7,181 bases of DNA from an uncultured bacterium (lineage in GTDB: Bacteria > Bacillota > Limnochordia > DTU080 > JAAYLA01). The stretch covers positions 1-7,181 of the forward strand of contig CALKAQ010000069.1 of the NCBI GenBank assembly GCA_937983075.1, given 5' to 3'. The translations under genes and the position numbers were made by a program. Of the stretch, positions 1 to 5,292 are shown in pieces. The notes under the pieces are model-generated. The model searched no databases. It was not told where the DNA came from and saw only the letters and a list, made by a program, of their open reading frames with translations. Each line of letters opens with the position of its first letter. Positions within the stretch are counted from its first letter, which is position 1.

Positions 1-95
1 TCATCACTGAACAAGACGGTCCGGCCGACTACCGTGTCTTCGCTTACGAAAGCGCGGTCGGTCTCAACGCCGCACTGAACGAATTCTTGCGGTAA
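1..95 (+). CDS. C-terminal end of an unrecognised protein (5' truncated)
   Basis: An open frame enters from the left edge of the window (first full codon at position 3) and ends at a TAA at 93-95. It gives 30 residues, ITEQDGPADYRVFAYESAVG followed by LNAALNEFLR. The tail is a plausible amphipathic helix at the end of a soluble protein, with balanced charged and hydrophobic residues and no membrane segment. A strong intrinsic terminator begins about 30 bases after the stop, which supports this being a real gene end on the plus strand. I do not recognise the family from this fragment, and no function is assigned. The next gene lies more than 300 bases away beyond the terminator, so the two are probably not co-transcribed. 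Confidence 0.6.
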   Translation, partial: ITEQDGPADYRVFAYESAVGLNAALNEFLR

Positions 96-125
96 GCGGA
101 AGACCAAGGTACCATGCGGTACTCC

Positions 126-160
126 AGGAGCCCTGATCACTACGATCGGGGCTCCTTCTC
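126..160 (+). terminator. Rho-independent terminator of the upstream partial gene
   Basis: AGGAGCCC at 126-133 pairs with GGGCTCCT at 149-156. The stem continues inward through a T-G wobble (134/148) and GATC against GATC (135-138/144-147), giving about 13 base pairs closed by the 5-base loop ACTAC (139-143). A pyrimidine-rich tail (TTCTCTAT) follows. The position just after the stop codon at 95 fits termination of the left-edge gene. Confidence 0.85.
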
Positions 161-416
161 TATCCGCCGCTGGCCAGAACGCAGGATGAAATTACAAACA
201 GGAAAATGAGTCGAAAACAGGGAACCTATACCTAGGTGCATAACGGCAGCGCAGGAATACGATTCAACCACGTCGAAGGTTCGGGTATGCGGCGGACGCA
301 AAGGCGGTTTTGGCCTTCTCGAACCCATCGTTTTCATCGGCGCAGCGGGGAACCGACACACCGACCCAATAGTTTGGGCTGGCCCTACAAACCAGCATGA
401 CTAGGAGGATACCACG
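161..416. other. Intergenic leader between the terminator and the cupredoxin gene
   Basis: No convincing gene lies here; the open frames read as non-coding. Three things are visible. A perfect 8-base palindrome, ACCTAGGT, lies at 230-237 in an AT-rich context. A short hairpin with GTTTG (372-376) against CAAAC (388-392) lies just upstream of the ribosome binding site. A strong Shine-Dalgarno AGGAGG lies at 403-408, with 8 bases to the ATG at 417. I could not find a sigma-A promoter with good -35 and -10 boxes at proper spacing, although the cupredoxin gene must be transcribed from this gap given the upstream terminator. Confidence 0.5.
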
Positions 417-1256
417 ATGATGAATTTTGCACGGCCAAAACGGCTTCGTTCAACGTTTACCATTGGGTTTGCACTGGCAGCTTTGTTCACGCTCATGGCT
501 GTCGGCATCGGTTATGCAGCCACTTCCGATGCCCTGGCACACCGCATTGGCATCAAACCCGACGGTTGGGTAGCCACGGCTTCCGTCTCCGCCGATGCAG
601 CCGTTCGAGCCATTGACGCCGACGACGATACGCTGTGGATGGCCAACATGGGTAACGGAGATTACTTTGCCGTCGATTTAGGCAAAGTCCACAAGCTGAA
701 TCGCCTTGAGTGGCTCACCGGCTCGGTAACTGGCAGCAATCGCAACGATTTCCCGACGTCGTTTAAGGTCGAAGTTTCGCTCGACGGTGAAACGTGGACA
801 ACTGTGGCGGACAGCTCCAATCCCTCCCGGTACAAAGCCGAAAACGGATTGCTGCAAGTGATCTGGCAGCCGACTGACGCCAGGTACGTGCGGGTTGTCC
901 AAACCGGCAACACGCAAACCGTTCGCCTGAGCGAGCTGCTGCTTTGGGAGGAAGGCATGGAGGTAGGCGTCGTCATTCAGTACTTCGACTACTTCCCGAA
1001 GAACGTTCTCGTCGCTGAAGGCACCACGGTGAACTGGCTGCAACTCGATGATGCGCCGCACACCGTGACGGCTGGAGCGCCGTTTGGACCGCCTGAAGAA
1101 CGTGCCTTCGACTCGGCACGGGAAGCTGAAGGGTTCTTTGACATGATGTTCGCGGGTGATACGTTTGCCCACACCTTCAACGTCCTTGGCGAGTTCCTTT
1201 ACCACTGCATCCCACATCCTGGTATGCAAGCCTATGTTACGGTTGCTCGCCTCTAA
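417..1256 (+). CDS. Secreted F5/8C (discoidin-like) domain plus cupredoxin copper protein
   Basis: This 279-residue protein is predicted to be exported. Residues 1-35 form a signal peptide: basic MMNFARPKRLR, then a hydrophobic core, with likely cleavage near GYAA-TS. No lipobox cysteine is seen. Residues about 45-178 resemble an F5/8 type C (discoidin, CBM32-like) beta-sandwich, with VDLGK, LDGETWTTVAD and ARYVRVV as typical strand motifs. Residues about 183-279 form a plastocyanin/amicyanin-like cupredoxin. Type 1 copper ligands are visible as His215 (DAPHTVT), then Cys264, His267 and Met270 in YHCIPHPGM, the C-x2-H-x2-M spacing of amicyanin-like proteins. The likely role is extracytoplasmic electron transfer or copper binding, tethered to a surface or polysaccharide by the first domain; ligand and redox partner are unknown. 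The start is supported by AGGAGG at 403-408. The gene stands alone between two terminators. Confidence 0.88.
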   Translation: MMNFARPKRLRSTFTIGFALAALFTLMAVGIGYAATSDALAHRIGIKPDGWVATASVSADAAVRAIDADDDTLWMANMGNGDYFAVDLGKVHKLNRLEWLTGSVTGSNRNDFPTSFKVEVSLDGETWTTVADSSNPSRYKAENGLLQVIWQPTDARYVRVVQTGNTQTVRLSELLLWEEGMEVGVVIQYFDYFPKNVLVAEGTTVNWLQLDDAPHTVTAGAPFGPPEERAFDSAREAEGFFDMMFAGDTFAHTFNVLGEFLYHCIPHPGMQAYVTVARL

Positions 1257-1292
1257 CGCTAACGCAAAAAAGCGTCCGTCATGTGAAACCAA

Positions 1293-1330
1293 AAGCCCAG
1301 GCGGCTCGATGTCGCCTGGGCTTGCTTTTT
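1293..1330. terminator. Bidirectional intrinsic terminator between convergent genes
   Basis: AAGCCCAGGCG at 1293-1303 pairs perfectly with CGCCTGGGCTT at 1313-1323 (11 base pairs, 9-base loop). On the plus strand a T5 tract at 1326-1330 follows. On the minus strand the stem is followed by TT from the A residues at 1291-1292, then GGTTT. It lies between the plus-strand cupredoxin stop (1256) and the minus-strand Ppx stop (1344), so one element can end both transcripts. Confidence 0.85.
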
Positions 1331-1343
1331 CCAACGTTACACG

Positions 1344-3029
1344 TTACTGCCGTCCACGCACTTGCACAAGCACACCCTGCAGCAAATCACTGTCGGAAAT
1401 ATGGCAGCTCGGTTGGCCAAGTCCCTTTTCCACCAGCCATTGCACCAATTCGTGCAGAATGATCAGTCCGGGCACGATGATATCTGCTCGCTCAAGCGGC
1501 ATCCCAGGGATGCGGGCACGCGCTGAAGCATCGAGTGAAGCCAGATCGTCGAGCCAGCGCCGCAGCTGCGGCACCGTCACAGCGTGGCCGTTCACGCGTG
1601 CGGGATTGTACGCATCGAGGCCGAGATCGATGGCTGCCAACGTCGTGGCGGTGCCGCCGACGGCAACCACGTTCGCCACATCCTCGTTGAGGCCGAACAG
1701 CGGCCACTCGGCGCGGCTGGGCATATCGGCCGTCCCGCTTTCAAGAGCGGCACGCACTGGACCCGCAAAGGCTTGCCAATCGATGGCATGGACCGTATTC
1801 CCGATTTCCTGCGCCAACCGTACGGCACCGATCGGCAAGCTCCGAGTCCATACCACGCTTCCTCCGCCGCTTCCCAAAACGATATCCGTACTGCCGCCTC
1901 CAATGTCCGCCAAGACAACGGGTTGATCCGGTGCGAACTGGTTGCGGAATACTTCCAAAGCCCCCCGAAACGAGAAAATGGCTTCTTCCTCACCGCTCAT
2001 CACCCGCACGGCAACACCGGCTTCTTCCCAGGCGCGAATCAAAAATGTCTCGCGGTTGCGAGCTTCCCGCAGTGCGCTCGTTCCCCACGCTCGAGGCTCC
2101 GCCACTCCATGTTCTGCAGCACGCTCTCGGAACGTCCGCAGCGCCTCCAACGTGTCTTCGACCGCTCGCGCCGTCAGCTCGCCATGTTCACTGACGCCCG
2201 AACCGAGTCGAGTCGTGATGAGTTCTCTGTGGAGCACTGCCACTTGCCCGTCGGCCTCCGCCCGTCCGATCAAAAAGCGCACCGAATTGCTCCCGATATC
2301 CACCAACGCTTCGGGATCACTTGGCTTTTCGGCAAGTGCGGCACCCGGACACCGACACGAACTGCCCGCAAAACACGTTCGATCGCCGCGGGGATCGACA
2401 CCTGCACCCGTCAGCAACCCCCAGACTTTGCGTCCGACGGGGTTTTTGCCACGGGCCAAATAGTCGGCGAAATGCGCATGAAGGCACTTCACCCCGAGGG
2501 CGTCGTAGCCGCTGGCATCGCCCGCAGAAGTGTTCCCGCGTGTCGGCTGAATGCCGCCCACGCCCGATGCAGTGAGCACACGGTAGTGCCCCGGGAGCAT
2601 TTCCTCAAGCCGCTGCAGCGTTTCTTCCGCGACCAATGCTCTCCGCATGGCTGCCGTGTCGCGGTGTGCGGCTTCCAACTGTTCCCTTGCGGCCGGATCA
2701 GCGGCAATCTCTCGCTTCACCCGATCAACCCAACCCCTTGATTCCAGACGACCGATGGCACGGTTGAGATGCGGACAAGTCAGCCAAAACAGCGTGGGAA
2801 AGACGCCGACTCGTTTGGGGTCGAGTTCTTCATCAGGCAGCGCGTCAACCGCCTTCCCATCCCAAAGCAACGGACGATTGACCACGACTTGCGGCCGCCC
2901 GTAGCGGCAGCGCACGGCAACGCCGAGAATGTCTTTGACATTGCGCTGCAGCTGCTCACGCACACATTGCACATCTGCTTCTGTTGGCTCGTCCCACAGC
3001 GGTCGATCCGAGCCGAGGGCTCCTGCCAT
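1344..3029 (-). CDS. DUF501-Ppx/GppA phosphatase fusion protein
   Basis: The 561-residue product has two domains. Residues about 15-200 match DUF501: an FPTLFWLTCPHL motif at 77-88 and GVKCLHAHFADYLA...NPVG at about 179-199, whose conserved Cys and His residues may bind metal (inference). A linker with several cysteines follows. Residues about 240-561 are a Ppx/GppA-type exopolyphosphatase or pppGpp phosphatase of the actin/Hsp70 fold. Its phosphate-binding loop is VDIGSNSVRFLIG (243-255). Further motifs are GTSALREARN (316-325), SGEEEAIFSF, ADIGGGSTDI (374-383), AVGGTATTLAAI (456-467) and a terminal ISDSDLLQG. The family releases phosphate from polyphosphate or pppGpp in the cytoplasm; which substrate applies is not visible. 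An ATG at 3059 is also in frame, but the ATG at 3029 is preferred because AGGAGG lies 7 bases upstream. The gene follows the S1 gene across a terminator and faces the cupredoxin gene. Confidence 0.9.
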   Translation of the reverse strand: MAGALGSDRPLWDEPTEADVQCVREQLQRNVKDILGVAVRCRYGRPQVVVNRPLLWDGKAVDALPDEELDPKRVGVFPTLFWLTCPHLNRAIGRLESRGWVDRVKREIAADPAAREQLEAAHRDTAAMRRALVAEETLQRLEEMLPGHYRVLTASGVGGIQPTRGNTSAGDASGYDALGVKCLHAHFADYLARGKNPVGRKVWGLLTGAGVDPRGDRTCFAGSSCRCPGAALAEKPSDPEALVDIGSNSVRFLIGRAEADGQVAVLHRELITTRLGSGVSEHGELTARAVEDTLEALRTFRERAAEHGVAEPRAWGTSALREARNRETFLIRAWEEAGVAVRVMSGEEEAIFSFRGALEVFRNQFAPDQPVVLADIGGGSTDIVLGSGGGSVVWTRSLPIGAVRLAQEIGNTVHAIDWQAFAGPVRAALESGTADMPSRAEWPLFGLNEDVANVVAVGGTATTLAAIDLGLDAYNPARVNGHAVTVPQLRRWLDDLASLDASARARIPGMPLERADIIVPGLIILHELVQWLVEKGLGQPSCHISDSDLLQGVLVQVRGRQ

Positions 3030-3043
3030 ACCCCTGCCTCCTG

Positions 3044-3061
3044 TTATGTGAACGAACATAA
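3044..3061. promoter_or_regulatory. Operator-like inverted repeat upstream of the DUF501-Ppx gene
   Basis: TTATGT (3044-3049) and ACATAA (3056-3061) form a perfect 6-base inverted repeat around GAACGA. It sits between the T-tract of the upstream terminator and the Shine-Dalgarno of the DUF501-Ppx gene. It could be a small leader hairpin or a protein-binding site; both readings are inference. No promoter with good boxes was found directly upstream. Confidence 0.3.
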
Positions 3062-3062
3062 T

Positions 3063-3109
3063 AAAAAGCCGCCACGGCCCCGGTAGACGTCCGGCTGCTG
3101 CGTAGCGGC
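3063..3109 (-). terminator. Intrinsic terminator after the S1-domain gene
   Basis: Read on the minus strand, GCCGCTACG (3109-3101) pairs with CGTGGCGGC (3076-3068) over 9 base pairs with one U-G wobble. A second CCGG/CCGG helix can form inside the loop. The stem is followed by TTTTT (3067-3063) and ATT. It lies 30 bases after the S1 gene stop and only 34 bases before the DUF501-Ppx start. That gene is therefore read by leak-through or from an unseen promoter. Confidence 0.75.
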
Positions 3110-3139
3110 AATGTTTTTCAGCCTATTGACCAAGACGAT

Positions 3140-3547
3140 TCAAAAGCCGCGCCTTGTCCCTCGGCCACCTCGCTTCCCATCCAGGCTCTTCCTCAACGAC
3201 TGTTGATGCGCATCGCTCTCTCTCAAGAAACGCATGAGCTTGTCTTCGAAAGACTTCGGTGCACGACCTCTGCCTCCGCCGCGAGCTGGCGGACGGCCCC
3301 GGCCCTCACCGCCGTTGCTGTTGACTTGCCGGATTGAAAGCCCGATTTTGCCATCGCGAATGTTGATGACCTTGACCTTGACGATCTCTTGTTCTTTGAT
3401 GAAGTCTCGGATGTCTTCAACATAAGCGTCGGCGACCTCGGAAATGTGAACGAGACCGGTTTGACCGTCTCCAAGTTCAACGAAGGCACCGAAATTCGTG
3501 ATTCCGGTGACCTTGCCTTCAACAATGTGACCCACTTCGAGGGACAT
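3140..3547 (-). CDS. yabR: S1-domain RNA-binding protein, YabR type
   Basis: This 135-residue protein has an OB-fold S1 domain at residues 1-73. It begins MSLEVGHIVEGKVTGITNFG and includes FGAFVEL, GLVHISEVAD and KVINIRDGKIGLSIRQ, closely matching Bacillus YabR and related S1 proteins as I recall them. A flexible RGG-rich stretch follows (79-96). A conserved-looking tail, SFEDKLMRFLRESD, then ends in KRGGRGTRRGF, which adds a second basic nucleic-acid-binding patch. The likely role is RNA or ribosome binding in the cytoplasm; the precise function is not settled for the family. The ATG at 3547 is chosen because family members begin at this point, although the nearest AGGAGG lies 13 bases upstream, which is long. 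A perfect sigma-A promoter lies upstream and a terminator downstream, making it a possible single-gene transcript. Confidence 0.92.
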   Translation of the reverse strand: MSLEVGHIVEGKVTGITNFGAFVELGDGQTGLVHISEVADAYVEDIRDFIKEQEIVKVKVINIRDGKIGLSIRQVNSNGGEGRGRPPARGGGRGRAPKSFEDKLMRFLRESDAHQQSLRKSLDGKRGGRGTRRGF

Positions 3548-3606
3548 GCGCGAACGAATGCCTCCTGTTTATTTTGACTGGCCGCAACGCGTCCAGATTG
3601 ACCTCC

Positions 3607-3635
3607 ATTATAACGGGCCGACTACTTTCTGTCAA
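3607..3635 (-). promoter_or_regulatory. Perfect-consensus sigma-A promoter for the S1-domain gene
   Basis: On the minus strand the -35 box is TTGACA (3635-3630) and the -10 box is TATAAT (3612-3607), with an exact 17-base spacer. Both hexamers match the vegetative sigma-A consensus at every position. The expected start site near 3600 leaves a leader of roughly 50 bases before the ATG at 3547. It lies in the gap after the divIC stop (3658), so the S1 gene has its own strong housekeeping promoter. Confidence 0.9.
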
Positions 3636-3657
3636 ATGAACTTTACGATTGTTTTGG

Positions 3658-4029
3658 CTAAAACCCGGGAGTAGGGTTGGCGCCGACGCGTCGCTCGACA
3701 TCGCCGTCATTGCCCGGCTGCACCATAATGACGACTTTCTCTCCGGGCATGACCAGACCGAGCTCCTGTCGTGCCGCCTGCTCGATATAAGCTTCGGATT
3801 GAAGGTAGGCGTACTCCTCACGCAATTCTTCATTCCGTCTTAATATGCTCTCGAGCTGGCGTTGGGCTTCCGCAATTTGCTTCCGGTATTGCCAGGCCTT
3901 CCAGCCTTGATGCGCATACGCGCTACCGATGTTAAGCACGACAAAGGCAATAATGAACCACCAAAAGCGCTTTGTCAATCGATAGCGGCGGAATTTCCGA
4001 AGCACGGTAGGTGTGCTTGATGCGCTCAT
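3658..4029 (-). CDS. divIC: Cell division protein DivIC (FtsB/DivIC septum formation initiator family)
   Basis: This is a 123-residue bitopic membrane protein of the divisome. It has a basic cytoplasmic N-terminus (residues 1-20), one transmembrane segment at about 21-39 (RFWWFIIAFVVLNIGSAYA), and an extracytoplasmic coiled coil at about 46-80 rich in Q, E, R and L. The family signature IEQAARQELGLVMPGE lies at 82-97. In Bacillus, DivIC works with FtsL and DivIB to activate septal peptidoglycan synthesis. Its place after yabQ and before the S1 gene is the classic order of the Bacillus yabP-yabQ-divIC-yabR cluster. The start at 4029 is preceded by a strong AAGGAGG. It is probably transcribed with upstream genes as well as any local promoter. 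Confidence 0.92.
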   Translation of the reverse strand: MSASSTPTVLRKFRRYRLTKRFWWFIIAFVVLNIGSAYAHQGWKAWQYRKQIAEAQRQLESILRRNEELREEYAYLQSEAYIEQAARQELGLVMPGEKVVIMVQPGNDGDVERRVGANPTPGF

Positions 4030-4129
4030 CGGCTGCTCCTCCTTGATTCCCTGTCCACTACCAACCCCTTGGCTTACTATTCCACAAACGCCAAAATGGC
4101 TCCTTCATCGATGACCGCGCCGTACGCAT

Positions 4130-4639
4130 TTACGGTCGCGGCCATCGAAACGAGCGGCCTGCTCCAAAGCCGCGCCAACGTGCTCCGCCGCGGCTCCAGC
4201 GACTGCGCACGGCAACGCCCGCCAAAAACCGGCCTCCCGGGCGCCCCCAACGACCGCCGCCAACAAGGCGGGCAGGAAACGCCACAATGCTCATGGCTGC
4301 TCGGCTCAGGCCCGAACTCAACGCCCCAATGCCTTGCTGCACGCTGACGAGGGACCACAGCACCAAGGAGCTGAAAACCTGGAAATAGACAAACAGCCCC
4401 AAAGCCATGCCGAGCAGGACGTAATAGCGCAGATCGCCCCAATTGCCGACCAAGAGAATGATGCTCACGGTCGGCGTCACCACAACCCAGTACAGAACGT
4501 CGTATACGATGCCGAGCCAACGTTTCGCCGGGTTGCGGTTTGCTCGCAAGACCCGATAAACATCGAAAACAATGCCTATGCTCGCGCCAGCGACAATCGT
4601 CAACAAGAACGCATAAAACTGGCCGGCCAATGTGACCAC
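4130..4639 (-). CDS. yabQ: Sporulation membrane protein YabQ
   Basis: YabQ is a forespore outer-membrane protein needed for cortex formation in Bacillus subtilis. This 169-residue copy begins at GTG, with GAGGTGA six bases upstream. The N-terminal pattern (QFYAFLLTIVAGASIGIVFDVYRVLR) is the YabQ signature. Hydrophobic segments lie at about 7-28, 43-64 and 70-97, with DVLYWVV in the second. After residue about 124 the sequence turns into a Gly/Arg/Trp-rich tail unlike the amphipathic basic tail I would expect. The other two frames are also open across 4130-4280, so a frameshift near 4260, natural or from sequencing, is possible. The gene sits 100 bases before divIC and follows yabP after a gap holding a long hairpin. 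Identity is well supported; the last 45 residues are not. Confidence 0.85.
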   Translation of the reverse strand: MVTLAGQFYAFLLTIVAGASIGIVFDVYRVLRANRNPAKRWLGIVYDVLYWVVVTPTVSIILLVGNWGDLRYYVLLGMALGLFVYFQVFSSLVLWSLVSVQQGIGALSSGLSRAAMSIVAFPARLVGGGRWGRPGGRFLAGVAVRSRWSRGGARWRGFGAGRSFRWPRP

Positions 4640-4688
4640 GGGACTTCACCTCGCGGTCCTCCTTGGCATGGCGGATCACGCCCAACAA

Positions 4689-4732
4689 GCGCCTTGTTGC
4701 CGGAGGAATATCGTCATCCGGCAGCAAGGCGC
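4689..4732. repeat. 16-base inverted repeat in the yabP-yabQ gap
   Basis: The arms at 4689-4704 (GCGCCTTGTTGCCGGA) and 4717-4732 are inverted copies with one mismatch, around a 12-base spacer. The mismatch is a G-U wobble in plus-strand RNA and an A-C mismatch in minus-strand RNA. No T-run follows on either strand, so it is not a standard terminator. It would form a stable hairpin in the yabP-yabQ transcript, about 50 bases before the yabQ start. Confidence 0.6.
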
Positions 4733-4821
4733 CGCACCCGTCCCACGCCACAGGAGGAAAATGACCGTACCATGATATGGAGTTCAGGGCTATTGTGTGA
4801 AAAAGCAGCCGGCGCGAAATC

Positions 4822-5163
4822 CTAGCGGAACAATCGGCCGAGAAAGCCTCGGCTGCGTTTGCTCAAACTGTCGCCCAGGTACTCAAGACTGTGGACGTAT
4901 CCGGTCAACACGAGCTCCGACTGTTCGAGGTTCAACTCCTTGATATGGAGATCTTCACCCCGAATGATCATGCCCCCTTGGATCGTCTCCAAATACACCT
5001 CTTGCCGATCGAAGCTTTCCACATTCACTACGCCTTCGAGGCTTAAATGCTCCCGGCTCTTCAGCGTCAACTGATGATTCCTGCGAGTGGTGCCCGAAGG
5101 ATGTTCGGCCCGCGCTTTGCGCTCATCGACCATGGTCTTTTCGGGGGTTCGTCGCTGTATCAT
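4822..5163 (-). CDS. yabP: Sporulation protein YabP
   Basis: The 113-residue product has the YabP/YqfC core at about residues 28-100: NHQLTLKSREHLSLEGVVNV, ESFDRQEVYLET, MIIRGEDLHIKELNLEQSEL and the strand VLTGYVHSLEY. A basic tail ends in GFLGRLFR. In Bacillus YabP is a mother-cell sporulation protein whose biochemical role is unknown; it is co-transcribed with yabQ. The frame extends upstream to an ATG at 5241, but the ATG at 5163 is preferred: GGGAGGGG lies just upstream, and the extra N-terminal residues look non-conserved and would run through the proposed promoter. The first 27 residues are charged and probably flexible. It lies downstream of the SpoIID-like gene and upstream of yabQ. 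The S4-domain gene yabO/rlbA usually found next to yabP is absent here. Confidence 0.9.
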   Translation of the reverse strand: MIQRRTPEKTMVDERKARAEHPSGTTRRNHQLTLKSREHLSLEGVVNVESFDRQEVYLETIQGGMIIRGEDLHIKELNLEQSELVLTGYVHSLEYLGDSLSKRSRGFLGRLFR

Positions 5164-5218
5164 CGCTGCCCCTCCCGTACCGTCCGTTCGGCTGTGCGAA
5201 GTGGGTTCAACTCGCTTC

Positions 5219-5247
5219 ACCCTATGCAGGACGACCCCCAAATAGAA
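5219..5247 (-). promoter_or_regulatory. Candidate sigma-E promoter upstream of yabP
   Basis: On the minus strand, TTCTATT (5247-5241) is followed after exactly 14 bases by CATAGGGT (5226-5219). This resembles the sigma-E pattern of a -35 ending in ATATT and a -10 near CATACAnT with about 14 bases between. In Bacillus subtilis the yabP-yabQ pair is under sigma-E, so location and function agree. The -10 match is partial and the site is a prediction. Confidence 0.4.
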
Positions 5248-5292
5248 TCGAACGCTTGCCGCCCGGGCGCCATTCGAGCGCCGTCTTGATGC

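Noticed and set aside
140..361. Minus-strand open frame of 73 codons in the gap before the cupredoxin gene
   Set aside because: It overlaps the terminator stem, has a composition-driven Pro/Arg-rich start and no recognisable domain.
1584..2741. Long plus-strand open frame (about 385 codons) opposite the Ppx gene
   Set aside because: It lies wholly antisense to a clearly recognised DUF501-Ppx gene, has no family motifs, and reads as a complement of high-GC coding sequence.
4077..4751. Minus-strand open frame of 224 codons overlapping YabQ
   Set aside because: It is out of frame with the recognised YabQ membrane segments. Only its tail past the YabQ stop is of interest, as part of the frameshift question.
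4752..4772. Strong AGGAGG followed by ATG on the plus strand
   Set aside because: The frame stops after four codons (M-T-V-P), so it is a chance match.
5164..5241. N-terminal extension of YabP to the ATG at 5241
   Set aside because: The extra 26 residues do not look conserved, the stretch contains the proposed promoter, and the start at 5163 has the better ribosome binding site.
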